From positions 217,837 to 252,953 of the forward strand of contig BFEA01000536.1 in assembly GCA_003427395.1 (NCBI GenBank): 35,117 bases of DNA. Direction: 5' to 3'. Under the pieces are notes generated by a model. That model was not told where the DNA came from. It searched no databases and saw nothing but the letters and a program-made list of their open reading frames with translations. This stretch comes from Chara braunii (lineage: Eukaryota > Streptophyta > Charophyceae > Charales > Characeae). Positions 9,891-21,179 of this stretch are shown here, piece after piece; the first letter of the stretch is position 1; each line of letters starts with the position of its first letter. The position numbers and the translations under genes were made by a program.

Positions 9891-12125
9891 CTGTCGGTGC
9901 GAATACCCTTACAAGGGTATCCGCCCTGGTTTTTGCAAGCGACATAAATTAAGTCTGGATAAAAGTTAAGTATACCGCGTGAGGCGCAACGGCGTCTGTG
10001 GTCAAGGTTGACTGGATGGCTGACTAGAGTAGAGAGGGTGTGGGCGCACAAGTTTGAGGCGCGCGTGATCTTTTTACTTTTGATTGATGATTGTGAAAAA
10101 CGGCGTTGGTCGCCGACTATATTTTTTCTATGATTAAACTACGATTAAAAAGAGTTTGTTTCTTGATTGGTGCGCTTGTCTGTGACCTGTGCTTAAGTAA
10201 GGAGGACGACATCCACGACAAGGTGGTACTGGGAATGTTTCGGTAAGTTTGCGCGTTGCACCGTATCGGGTTATTTAGGCGTCTGTCAAAACTAGACTCA
10301 ACCTTGCGAGGACACTATTGGTTACAGTGTTGGACTTTCATCTGAGATATTTAGGGATCGAGGCCGAGTGGCGACGACGCAAGAATATCAGAGTAGTGGG
10401 TGCATCGCAGTCGGCCACTTTTGTGGTGAGAGGCTTGAGTATGAGCGCGCCGTTGGGACCTGAAACGTGACGAGCTGTGCCCGAGGTGGGGTTGTTCAGG
10501 GCGGAGCAGTAGGGACCATAGGTAGGGCACCGCGGCCAGTCCTGTGGAATCCTCCTCCCATCTCGGCCTCCTGAGTACTCATCTGAGCATGTGTTACTAC
10601 TGCCAAGCCCTGTACCGGGACCCACATCACTTAGGGCCACGCTGCAGGTTTCACAGCGGGCCCGTATTCTCCTACCTTGCGCGACGTCGGGGTCACGATG
10701 ACCAAGAGTAGGAGGACGATACCGGCCAGGGATCAGCTCGTGGCATTAGGACCGAGTTTCTTCGAAGGGCCGGTTACCGTGCCTCCCCTCTGGTCCTCTC
10801 CCCCTATAGGCATCAGCAGTCTCTGCTCAGTGCCACTCGAGAGGGGGCGGGACCAACGACATATCTCTGAGTGGCGGACTGCGGGTCCGCTACTGTCGGA
10901 GGGAACGGTGGCAGAAGGAACAGGGCGGGGCGCCACAGAGCTGGGCAGCAGTCGCGAGCGCAGAGCAGCAAGGAAAAGCGGATAGCGGAGTGCTGCGGGG
11001 GACTAGCGCTGAAACAACACGGTGAGGCGAGGCGGACAGGTAGTTGGCAGGGGAGCGACGACGAACTGAGCGGGCGGACGAGGTAGAGAAGAGATTGAAG
11101 GCAACGAAAACGGGGCTGAACCCGAACGGCTTGTCGCGCTGGGTTCATTCAGAGGGAGAAGGCAACGGAGAGGAAGCTGGCTCGGGAAGAGAGCGCTATG
11201 TCTCGCTCGTTCCTTGACCAAAACGAGCAGGGAAAAGTGCTGAACGGGGGTTTTGAAGGTGGGCGAGCGCGAATCCGTTGGTGGTTTTAGATGAACGTTA
11301 GTAGGTTAGAAGGTTAGTGGAAAAAGAGTTGCGCGGATATGGTCGGAGGCAGCGAAGAAAGGAAATGGGAGTGTATATCTCCCTCGTTGTCGGGTAGGAT
11401 CGGGCGAGGGAGGACTTGTAATATAGGTTTTAGGAGTGGGCGAGTCCGATTATGAAGTTGGATTAGTAAGTAAATTAGTAGAATAGGTGGTAGGAGAGGA
11501 GATAGCCGCGCGAAGCTATGGAGGAAATGAAAACAAACGGGGAGGAAAATGCATAGTTTGCCCGATTCTTAACGGAATCGGGCGATTGAAGATGTGAGAC
11601 TGAGGTTTTGGGATAGGGCGACCTCGAATTCGAGGTTAGTTTGATTGTTAGACTAGCAGATTAGAAGTTAGCAAAGAAATGGTCCGCGCAGAGCTATGGA
11701 GAGCGAGGAAAGAAGGAGAAAACAGAAGCGGAAAGACTAATGTATCTACTCGCCTTCTAAGTAAAAGATCCATTCGTTGCTGCTACGAGAGTTGCGGCCG
11801 GCGGGGAGCGAGGATGGAGACTTACCAGTTGCTCGGCGCGTTGCCCATCCTATCGAAGGAAGGCGCCTCCCACTAAGCTATGCGTGCACGACTGAGTAAG
11901 AGATGCGGGGCGAACCGAGCTACGGTGCCAAACTGCGCCCCAACCCGGTTGGTGGGCGGAGCCAAGTTCGTATGAGAAAAGGGGCATAGATGCGAGGCAG
12001 AGAGGTGCGCAGCCAGCAGCGTGGAGTCGGAGACCTGCCTGATTGACACTTGGAATTTTCTCATCCCGTCGATCGTAATAGTGCCAGAGAGTCGCAAGGT
12101 TGAAGACTTGTCTGCTCGTCGCCTG

Positions 12126-12131
<6 letters not shown>

Positions 12132-12199
<68 letters not shown>
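12132..12199 (+). repeat. (AG)34 microsatellite
   Basis: Sixty-eight uninterrupted bases of AG/GA. It lies in a left-arm segment (about 11.75-12.87 kb) that has no clear counterpart in the right arm, so it arose or inserted after the arms separated. Frames across it encode only alternating Arg-Glu or Ser-Leu and are not genes. Confidence 0.95.
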
Positions 12200-12202
<3 letters not shown>

Positions 12203-13480
12203 AGGGAGGGATCAAACCTGCCTACCTGTCTAGGGCCGCGCTCGTAGGAGGAGGCTGCAGTTACTATCAGAAGGGAGTGAATCCGTTTGCAGTATAACGA
12301 GAGATTCATTCCCCCCTGGCAAGTTGGCGATACAGGGCGAATTGGGAGCGAGCTGCAGTGCCGGACTACGGGGAAGCCGAAGCCAAGGTGTTGCAGTGTA
12401 TCAGATCCCGTTTAGCAGGAGATACATTCAATTTTTTCTCTCTCTGACAGTTGGCTCAGCACACTCGGACAATAGAAGTAGTGTGAGTTCAGCCACAAAG
12501 TTGGAGATTTACCTGCTGGTAGAGACGTCGTTCATCCCATTGAATGAGGCAGTAGGGAGGAGCGGAGACTTACCGTCTAAACCAGTGGGCTACAGGCAGG
12601 CTGCGGGCTGAAAACTTACCTATGGGCAATGTAATCCTGACCCTCACGTGCGGAGTTACAGGGGACCAGCGACGAAGATGCCTGCTCACTTGCAGGAGGG
12701 TGGGGTAAGGAGCAAGTTTGTGGAGACTGTAGTTTACCTGCTGGTTGATACGCTGTTTTATCGGGTTGGTCGAGCTAGCCGGAGACGAACTGTAGGAGTG
12801 CAGACTCACCCATAGTTCGCTCGACCCGGAATCGAGAGTTCGGTGGAGGGACAAAACCTTTTTTGCATAAGAGTATTACTACAAACAAAAGGGACACCAA
12901 GGAGTCAACAACTTGTAGTTGGGCCTCGGTTGACCAAGTCGTTCGGGATTCTGGCAATCATTGCGGGGCCCTCAGGCGAGTCAAGGAACCAAGGCCCTTT
13001 CGCGCGAGTCTGAGCGCACCATCCTTGGATCTGAGAGTCTTGAAATTTATCTTCTTCTGCCCTTCTTACTCTAAGTCTGGTCTGTTGGTTCCGAAAGGAA
13101 GGCGACAGGCGGGATTGCAACTCGTAGGTCCGCATCAAGACTCTGTGGGGAGCCCACCCACCGATTGCGGGAGCTCTGCCGGAACTCAGGAGGAGTTCTG
13201 GAGGCAGGGAACTAAGTGGTAATTTCCGGACTCCCTTTATAAACCCAGTTATAACCTATACCTGTACATCTTGCTATGTTGACTGAGTATACTGTATGCC
13301 CCCTACCTTCGACTTGGGTTTGACTTTCAGGACATAACCCAGATTAAGTAAAAGAATGCATGCGCAATTTCAGTTTCAGTTTTTGTTGGTTGTCTGGAGG
13401 CAGATCGTGAGAAGGGGTTGCGTGAGGGGGAAGGTTGGGAGGAAGGCAGTCTTTGTTTGTGCTTGAGCGGGTTTTATAGG

Positions 13481-14302
13481 GACAGGCATTGTTTCTAAGA
13501 CCAATGGCCTGACTGTTGTGTTTTGTTCTGTTTTTTGAAGGGTCAAACATTGTTTCTAAGATGAATGGTTTGGTTGCTATGTTTATTTAATTTAACCAGA
13601 CATTGTCTCTAAGAGGAATGGCCTGATTGTTATTTATTTGGGGTAGTGGTTGTGCAAAGCTTGAGGACCATACATTGTTTCTAAGATGAATGGTTTGGTC
13701 GTTGTTTATTTTGGGTGGTTTCTGAACAGTCTTTGGGTCTTGACCCAGGGTACTCTGCTTTTTTTTGTGCTGAGAAAATACGGTTGAGCATTGATTTTAA
13801 AACGGATGGTTCAACTCTTTTGGTTGTTTTATTTTGCGGGAGGTTCAAGCCAAAAGACTAGACATTGTTTCTAAGATGAATGGTTTAAGTCTGAGGCCAT
13901 ATGATTTTAATGTGAACAAAGGGAATAAGACTTTCTGTATTTCTATATTTATATTCTTATAAGAACAAGGCTAGTCCGACATTGTTTCTAAGACGAATAG
14001 TCTGACTATAGTATTACCACAAATTAAAAGAGTATAACTAAAAGTTATTATTGAAGGTAACTTGGGCCGACAGAGCATTGTTTCTAAGATGAATAACTCT
14101 GTTCTACGCACACTTTTGAACATCAAAACTCAGAGATATATATATAACTTGGCTATTTAAACAGATCAGAGCGACTAAGCATTGTTTCTAAGATGAATGA
14201 CTTAGTCATATGCTCAATGAAGAGAAAAGTAGTTGTGCAATCTGTTCGTGTATAACTAAGGCAAAGAGTTGACATTGTTTCTAAGATGAATGACCTAACT
14301 CG
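13481..14302 (+). repeat. Array of ten conserved-core hairpins, left arm
   Basis: Ten units start near 13481, 13544, 13596, 13666, 13783, 13856, 13973, 14070, 14173 and 14265, spaced about 50-120 bp. Each has the core CATTGTTTCTAAGATGAATG or a close variant, flanked by 5-8 bases that differ from unit to unit but are complementary across the core. Examples are GACTAAG/CTTAGTC (14173), ACAGAG/CTCTGT (14070), CAGGC/GCCTG (13481) and GACCA/TGGTC (13666). Only unit 5 has a degraded core, and its stem is still paired. Spacers are AT-rich and unrelated. No coding frame runs through the array. Function unknown. Confidence 0.9.
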
Positions 14303-14598
14303 ATGTCCGATGTAAGCTGAGTATAAAGGGATAAATCATTGAAAGACTATGAACTATTGTTTGCCAAAGGTGATTTGATTTGGTGAGAGTACTTACCTTT
14401 GTGGTTTGGTCTGCATGTGACTGAGTGCGACTACTACTTAGTCTGAGTTTCAGTTTGATAGGTAGTTGCTTTAGTTGCTTGCCACGTGCTAGAGCCATAA
14501 GAATTAGTGTCAATTCCTGTATTTTCTGGGCTAAGTTTATTTTTACTTAGGTCGATTTCTGCATTTTCTAGGATCATTTATTATACTTGGGCTTGTGC

Positions 14599-14892
14599 AA
14601 ATCTTGGTAAGTCACTTTCTCTACGGGGAGCGCTGCCGAAATTTCTACAAATCCAATGAGTTAGTCAAAATTTGACCTTTCAAAGTTCAACTTGTCTAAA
14701 TTTTATATATGACTTAGTAAAAATTTGGAAAGTCTCCTTTTCTAAAGGGAGTGTTGCCCAAATTTTTGCTAATTCAGGGAGTTAGACAAACATTGGACTT
14801 CGAAAAGTTGAAGATTATTTATGTCTTCATATTCAGGCTGATATAAATTTTGAAAAGACATTTTTCCTACGGGAAGCGCTACCGAAATTTTC
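14599..14892 (+). repeat. Three larger hairpin units, left arm
   Basis: Units at about 14599-14644, 14719-14767 and 14845-14892 each pair an AAATTT-type outer stem (AAAAATTTGG with CCAAATTTTT in unit 2) around an inner GC element. The inner element is CTACGGGGAGCGCTGCCG in unit 1, CTACGGGAAGCGCTACCG in unit 3 and CTAAAGGGAGTGTTGCCC in unit 2. The spacers also share words such as GGAGTTAGA. All three recur inverted in the right arm in the same order. Confidence 0.75.
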
Positions 14893-15190
14893 TTAGTTTA
14901 AAGGAGTTAGATTATATGTTGACAGATGACGATTCTAGCAATCCACCCTGAATATCCCCTCTGAATAGGGGAAATGCTGCTATAGGTCTGCCTTGCGTTG
15001 GGCACTGGCTTAGAGGCATGTCTAGGCTTAACTTGTAAAAAAGTCTTGGGTGAGAATGTGTTATGGAGTTGTATTCTCCATACACTTATGATTTTAGTTT
15101 GATGATTGGTTTGTCTTGTGTTTCAGGTCTTCTTAATCGATTGATTCAGGACTTGGGCTAGATTCAACTCGATCCTACGAGGATCATCTT

Positions 15191-15209
15191 CTGTTATCAT
15201 TGATAACAG
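15191..15209. repeat. Perfect 8-bp palindrome conserved in both arms
   Basis: CTGTTATC ATT GATAACAG here corresponds to CTGTTATC AGT GATAACAG at 18777-18795 in the other arm. The stem is unchanged while the loop differs, within otherwise diverged flanks. Confidence 0.8.
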
Positions 15210-15842
15210 GTCGGTTGCCGATTCGTCGGTTTATGACTTAACTTCAATCCACTCATGTCACTCAACCTAAAGGTTTTAGCCTTATGATTTGAACTGTTTT
15301 GTTGTGTTTTCGTCCGGACTTTATTTGAATGACCATTTAAAGAAAAATACTGAGTATTTTATTTTGAGGAGTTGCACAAGAGTGAGACTTGCATGACTAA
15401 AATAAGGGGTATGATTGCAGGGAATGGTTGAAGTTGACCCTGTGTAGTGCATAAATTTTTTGGTTGAATCTTTGATGTGATTGTAGGTATGCTTGGTGAT
15501 TCGGACTTTGGATTTGACTGTCTGCACTCATATACATATATATATGGCTGAGAGGACTCCCACTGTGATTGTGACAAGTGATCTTCACATAAGTACAACC
15601 CTTTATATATATGTAAATACATATGCCCTGAGTGTTTCGCGTGGCCTACTGTGACCACGCGTAAGGGTTAAACATATTATGTTTTTTAGAGAAAAGGGGG
15701 ATCTCTTTTTATCCTTTGCTTTTTAGAATTTCTATGGTTGGGCGTTGTAGTCCGTGACAGCCGTCAAAGTTAAGCCCCTTGATTCCTCTTCAGGCCGTAG
15801 GTGAAGGAGCTGGTCTCGAGGGCCATAAGAGACCATTGCCAC

Positions 15843-15975
15843 CACAGGTATGAACCTGTGTACCACCCACTCTCCGCAGGGTGCAAAAGAGTGTGTGGTT
15901 CTCAACCGCACTTGGCGGTTGTCCAGCGTCAAGAGATCAATCCCTCAAGGCGCGTGTCAGCCGACACTTGAGTGT
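15843..15975. repeat. Run of consecutive hairpins, left arm
   Basis: Five stems follow one another: CACAGGT/ACCTGTG (15843-15860); CACTCT...AGAGTG; CAACCGC/GCGGTTG with loop ACTTG; GTGTC/GACAC; and GACACT/AGTGTC. The right arm (17370-17500) has the same series. There the first stem is GACAGCT/AGCTGTC (17481-17497) and the third loop reads GCATG when inverted. The first stem's G-C pair has become C-G, so both sides changed together. Confidence 0.75.
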
Positions 15976-16166
15976 CGAATCCAACCATCGAGATTAACGA
16001 GGACCGCATGAGTATGGGTACCACTGTACTACATAGTACGCCATCATTGTCACCGCTTGTGTACACTTGCATTGTGAATCGATATGAGTTAACCCTGCGT
16101 CTGCGAGGTTTTGTACTGAGTCTCGCGCGTGACCTCTATCCGATTTTCGCATCGGAGAGTTATGGG

Positions 16167-16635
16167 ATGACTACTGAAGGAACTAGGAGTGTTGTCGCGT
16201 TGTTTGATGTGTGTGTGTGTGGTTTATTTTTTTGTTCGTAGTGTGGTGTATGCGTGGTGAGTGGGATACGTCCTCGTCGACCGACGTCGAGTCGCGCTTG
16301 GGATTTCAGCCTCCCCAGTGCGTCGGTTCGCGTGCGGGTCCGATAGAGGCGTGGGACCGCGCGTACCCCCTATGCTACAGCGTACGAGAAACACCCTCGG
16401 TTGGTTCACCTCTGTGACTGCAACTGATTAGCTTTCGTACTGTGGACTTGTAGCTCGGCGGGGATACGCCCACCGAAGGGGGGTGACAGCTCCCATAAGG
16501 TGGAGGTAAGTCGTGCCTCGCGTAGGCCCTATCCTGTCGTAGGGGCTTGCGGGAGGTATGGCTGGCACACTCGGCCGGAGTGGCTTGCGGAAGCTCCATG
16601 TATATTCGCGACGAGGATTTAGACCAACTCCTGCG
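16167..16635 (+). repeat. A repeat, copy 2 (end of left arm)
   Basis: This is a direct copy of 966-1434, of equal length, ending at the same CCTGCG junction. It then meets the central M module in the orientation opposite to that seen after copy 1. Confidence 0.85.
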
Positions 16636-16697
16636 TTGTCGAGCGCATCGGCCCGACACTGCTAGTGGCAGTGTGGGATCCTCTCGGCCGCGTCACG
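16636..16697 (-). repeat. M module at the palindrome centre
   Basis: This is the inverted counterpart of the M modules at 1435 and 24276: GCGCATCGG near its left end, CGCGTCACG at its right. The central hairpin is ACACTGC TAGTG GCAGTGT (16656-16674). The copies at 1435 and 24276 have a GCGCTGC- or GTGCTGC-type stem with CTTGT as loop, so both stem strands changed while pairing largely held. Its orientation fits the right arm; the left arm abuts it backwards. Confidence 0.8.
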
Positions 16698-17181
16698 CAG
16701 GAGTTGGACTAACCTTATCGCGAACACACAAATGAAGCTTCCTTAGGCCGCTCCGGCTGAGTGCGTCAGCCATACCTCTCGCGAGCCCCTACGACAGGAT
16801 AGGGCCTACGTGAGGCACAACTTACCTCCACCTTACGGGAGCTGTCACCTCCCTTCGGTGGGCGTATCCCCGCCGAGCTACCAGTCCACAGTACGAAAGC
16901 TACTCAATTGCAATCGCAGAGGTGGACCAGCCGAGGGCATTTCTCGTTTGTTGTAGCATAGGGGGTACGCGCGGTAGCACGCCTATCGGACCCGCACGCG
17001 GACCGACACCTTGGGGGGCTGAAGTCCCAAGGGCGGTTCGTCGCCGGTCGGCTAGGACGTATCCCACTTACCACGCATACACTACTCTACAAACACAAAG
17101 GGAACGCACACACACACATACACACACAGAACGACACGGCACAAACAACGCGACGACGCCCCTAGCCCCTCAGTAGCCGTC
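16698..17181 (-). repeat. A repeat, copy 3 (inverted, start of right arm)
   Basis: This is the reverse complement of the A repeat, next to M in the same relation as copy 1 (A then M, read on the minus strand here). A CA microsatellite near 17105-17130 replaces the TG tract of copies 1 and 2. Confidence 0.85.
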
Positions 17182-18776
17182 CCATAACCCTTCGACGCAG
17201 AAGTCGGGTGGGCGTCGCGCGCAAGGCTTTAGTATAAAAATCGCGCAGACGCAGGGCTACTCACATTTGACTCGCGATGCAAGCGTGCGCAAGCGGTCGT
17301 AGTGATGGCGTAGTATATGGTATCCACATCCATGCGGTCCTCGTTAATCTCGAGGGTCGCATTCAACACTCAAGTGTCGGCAGACATGCGCCTTGAGGGT
17401 TAATCTCTCGACGCTGGACAACCGCCATGCGCGGTTGAAGACCACACCCTTTTCTGCACCTTGTGCAGAGGGGTTGAGTAGACAGCTTTAAGCTGTCGTG
17501 GCGGTCGAACATCAAGGGGTTTGACTTTGACGGCCGTCACCGACTATAACGTCCAACCATGAAAACACAAAAAGGAAACTCACTCTAACCCCCATTTAGT
17601 TGATGGCCCTCTAAAATGGAAAGGGGTGGATAAGCCCAAACGACGCGCGCGCGGAGGAGGTCCGGTATCCTACCCATAGGCTACCCAGCGTCTGGGATAA
17701 TGAGGCTCGTACACGGACTCTCATAGGCTAATCGGGGCTAGTCCTCCGCCCACGTGCCGCTTCACGTTAGCAAAACCCCAAGTTTATTGGCCGTGTCGCG
17801 CCCGTGGTCTCGCCGCCTGACCCATAACTCTTTTAGTGCGGGATGCGACGAGTGTCGCGCGCGAACTTAGTATAAGATCGCGAGGGCACTGGACTTACAC
17901 ATACTATCTCGCTATGCAGCTTTACGCGAGTAACTGCGATGACGGCGCATTATATAGTGCCCACACCCAAATAGCCTACTCTGAGCCAAGGGGTCACCTT
18001 TTGACGCTCAGGCGTTGGCTGAAGCGCGAGCCAAAGGGGGTAACCCTTTAGTTGGCGCAAAATCGACCTGAGGGCCTTTCCCGCCTTCTGCACCCTGAGG
18101 TGTCCCAACGGGTGCGGGGCAAGACGGCCCCTAGGGCAGGAGGGAGTTTGAAGCGGTGGTGAGTTGTCTGGCGCATCACCAGCAACACGCTGACCCTTCC
18201 GCCCGGAACTCTATCGTTCCACCAAGATAAATCGCAACAAGGAAAAGAAACAAGCACCTTTACCGTTTATCAAGGAAAGAAGAGCCCCTCTCGTGTTAGG
18301 CTCAGGCCCCTTACAACACCGGCACTTCAGGCCGCGCTAATTTCTCACGCAGGTGCACATACATCCGCATATACATATACACAAGGGGAATAATTACGTG
18401 ACGATCACTTCTCACAGTCATAGTGGGTCTCCTTCGAGCCATACATATAAACGCGACCGCAAGGCAGCCCAACCAAAAACCCCAAGCTACTGAGCATACC
18501 TGCAATCACATCAAAGTCAAACAGGAGTCCACACACTACACGGAGTCAACTCCAACCAGTTCGTATACTCATACCCCTCGCTTTTAGCCATGCAAGCCCC
18601 AACCACCAGCCAACCAACCTTAATTAAATACTCAGTACCCCTGTCAAATGACCATTCAATAAAAGTTCGGGTGAAACCCTTAACAAGCAAGAAGATCACC
18701 AGGGCTAAAGCCTTTTAGGTTGAGTATGGGGAGCGAGTAGGAATTGAGTCGTTTAACCGACGAATCGGCAAACGAC

Positions 18777-18795
18777 CTGTTATCAGTGATAACAG
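18777..18795. repeat. Perfect 8-bp palindrome, right-arm partner
   Basis: CTGTTATC AGT GATAACAG is the counterpart of 15191-15209, with an identical stem and a different loop. Confidence 0.8.
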
Positions 18796-19084
18796 ATGAT
18801 GATCCTTGCAGGGTCAAGCTGGATTAGCTCATGTCCTGAATCAGATTGATCAAGCCGGCCTGTAACATAAGACAGGTCAATGCCCAAGACTAAACCCGTA
18901 AGCCTTATGCAAACTATCTTCTATATGGTAATCTCATCTAACCTCCTGGTAGCCAACTAGGTCTGAGCCTAGTCCTAAGTCAGAGTTCGGAGAAAAGGTA
19001 GACCTTTGGCAGGGTTTCACTTATACAGAGTGGACTGCCAACTCTGCTACCTGTCATAATATACTCTAACTCCTCTAAACTAAG

Positions 19085-19376
19085 AAAATTTCGGCAGCGC
19101 TTCCCGTAGGAAAATTGTCTTTCCATAGTTTATATAAGCCTGAATACCAAAACAAGAATATTTTTTGACTTTTCTAAGCTCAATTTTGTCTAACTCCCTG
19201 ACCTAGCAAAAATTTGGGCAGCACTCCCTTTAGAAGGGGAGACTTTCTAGATTTCTACTAGGCCATATATGTAACTTAGACAAACTGAGATCTGAAAAGT
19301 CTAAATTTGACTAACTCCTTTGATTTGCAGAAATTTCGGCAACGCTTCCCGTAGGAAAAGTGTCTTACCAAGATTT
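19085..19376 (-). repeat. Three larger hairpin units, right arm
   Basis: Units at about 19085-19132, 19209-19257 and 19330-19376 are the inverted partners of those at 14599-14892. GGCAGCGCTTCCCGTAGG and GGCAACGCTTCCCGTAGG are in the outer two and GGGCAGCACTCCCTTTAGAAG in the middle one is the variant class, so unit order and the two sequence classes are kept. Confidence 0.75.
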
Positions 19377-19670
19377 ATACAATCCCAAGTATAAGAAAGA
19401 CCTCAGATAAATGCAGAAATCAGACTAAGTAAAAAAAACTATCTCAGAAAATGCAGAAATTGAATCTAACTCCTATAGCTCTAGCACGTGGCGAGCCACT
19501 ACAGCAACTACCTATCAACTCAGACTCAGACTAGATAGTGATGACACTCAGCCACATGCAAGCCAAACCACAAAGGTAAGTACTTTCACCATCCCTAAGT
19601 TGATTTAACAAACATTAGTTCATAGTCTTTCAGTGTTTTAACCCTTTATACCCTGCTTACATAGGGCATT

Positions 19671-20503
19671 GGGACTAGCCATTCATCTTAGAAACAATGT
19701 CAGCCCTCTGCCTTAGTAATACACAAACAGGTTGCACAACTACTTTTCTCTTCATTGGGCATGTGACTAAAGCCATTCATCTTAGAAACCATGCTTAGTC
19801 GCCCTGAATTGTTTAAGTAGCCAAGTTATATATACCTCTCTGCACCTTATTCTTAAAAAAGAGGGCGTAGGGCTGAGCCATTCATCTTAGAAAAAATGCT
19901 CAGCCTGCCCAGGTTACTTTCAGTTATAGATCTCGATTATACTCTTTTCGCTTGTGATAGGGCTATAGCCAGGCTATTCATCTTAGAAACAATGCCTGGC
20001 TAGCCTTGTTCGTATATAAGTACATGTATATACAACATTATAGAGAACCCTATTCCTTTGTTCTCATTATGGACCTGAGGCCTCAGACTTAGACCATTCA
20101 TCTTAGAAACAATGTCTAGTCCTTTGGCCCTGAATCCTCCCTCATAATAAAACAACCAAGGAGAGATGAGCCATTCATCTTAGAAACAATGCTCAGTTCT
20201 TCCTTTTTCAGCACACAAAAAAAAGCAGAGTACCCTGGGTCTGACCTAGAGACTGTTCAGAAACCACCCAAGTAAAACAGCGGCCAGACCATTCATCTTA
20301 GAAACAATGTCTGACCCTCAAAAGTCAAGCAAGGAATACCCCTCAGAAATAAGTAGCCAGATCATTCATCTTAGAAACAATGTCTGGCACAATTAAAGAA
20401 ACACAGCAACCAAGTCATTCATCTTAGAAACAATGCTTGGTTCTTCAGAAAACAGAATAAAACATAGCAGTCAACCCATTCATCTTAGAAACAATGCCTG
20501 ACC
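19671..20503 (-). repeat. Array of ten conserved-core hairpins, right arm
   Basis: Ten units start near 19671, 19764, 19871, 19968, 20085, 20166, 20282, 20356, 20408 and 20470. The core reads CATTCATCTTAGAAACAATG on the plus strand. They match the left array one to one in reverse order. Stems are self-complementary: GGCTGAGC/GCTCAGCC (19871), AGCCAGGC/GCCTGGCT (19968), AACCAAG/CTTGGTT (20408), GCCAGA/TCTGGC (20356). Several differ from their left partners on both strands at once. The unit at 19671 pairs least well. Confidence 0.9.
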
Positions 20504-21179
20504 CTGTAAGACCCGTTCAATCGCAAGCAAAACTGCCTTCCTCCCAACCTTCCCCTTGACGCAACTCCTTGTGGTAATCTGCTTTCAGACAAACAAGAAA
20601 TTGGGACTGCCATTATACAAACATTCTTTTAGTTGGTCTAATTTGTGTCCTGAAAGTCAATCCAAAAGTCAAAGTAGAGGTTGCACTCAGCATACCCAAA
20701 CAATACATAGGGAGGAATGTAGGTAGGGGTTATACTGGGTTTATAAGGGGAAGTAAAGGTTACGTCTGAGTTCCCTGCCTCCAGAACTCCTCCTGAGTTC
20801 CGGCAGGGCTCCCGCAATCGGTGGGGCAACCTCCCACAAAGGCCTTGGCGCGGATTACGGGTAACAATCCCGCTTGCCGCCTTCCTCTCCAAACCAATAG
20901 ACTAGACTGAGATTGAGGAGGGCAGAAGAAGAAACATTAAGTATCTCAGATACAAGGGGGGTGCACTCAGACTCGCGTGAGAGGGCCTTGAAGTCTTCAG
21001 CGCCTGAGGGCCCCGCAATGGCAACCAACTGACAACTTCTTCGACTTCTGAAGTAAAACTGCCGAGCTCAACCCCCTGATGATCCCCCGAATCGCGACAC
21101 TAACCCTCCACTCGTCCAGTCAGATCACCTCCCCAAGCCTCAACACCTCTCTTCAACTTAATCGCGGTCACACAGCAGC

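Larger units (their letters stand above)
9891..16635 (+). repeat. Left arm of giant imperfect palindrome
   Basis: This arm pairs in inverted orientation with 16698-24275. Collinear anchor blocks, left to right: 9891-9945 with 24220-24275; 11100-11165 with about 23425-23490; 11245-11305 with 23140-23200; 11560-11640 with about 22980-23070; 12900-13230 with 20750-21020; the hairpin array 13481-14302 with 19671-20503; 14599-14892 with 19085-19376; 15130-15230 with 18760-18860; 15730-16010 with 17280-17570; 16167-16635 with 16698-17181. Some blocks are about 90% alike by eye, others much less. No protein-like frame spans it. It carries one arm-specific GA microsatellite. Confidence 0.9.

Noticed and set aside
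11850-12309. Frames across the AG microsatellite
   Set aside because: Simple Ser-Leu or Arg-Glu repeats with no conserved flanks.
13481-14302. CRISPR array
   Set aside because: Repeat flanks vary and are self-complementary, spacing is irregular (about 50-120 bp), no cas genes are present, and the context is eukaryotic transposon DNA.
13481-14302. Hammerhead ribozymes or C/D snoRNA cluster
   Set aside because: GATGA and GTTTC words occur, but the CTGATGA...GAAA order of a hammerhead and a proper C/D box pair are absent.
966-16635. A repeat copies 1 and 2 as the two LTRs of one 15.7-kb element
   Set aside because: The ends are not TG...CA, no primer-binding site or polypurine tract flanks them, and copy 2 is part of the inverted arm with M on the wrong side.
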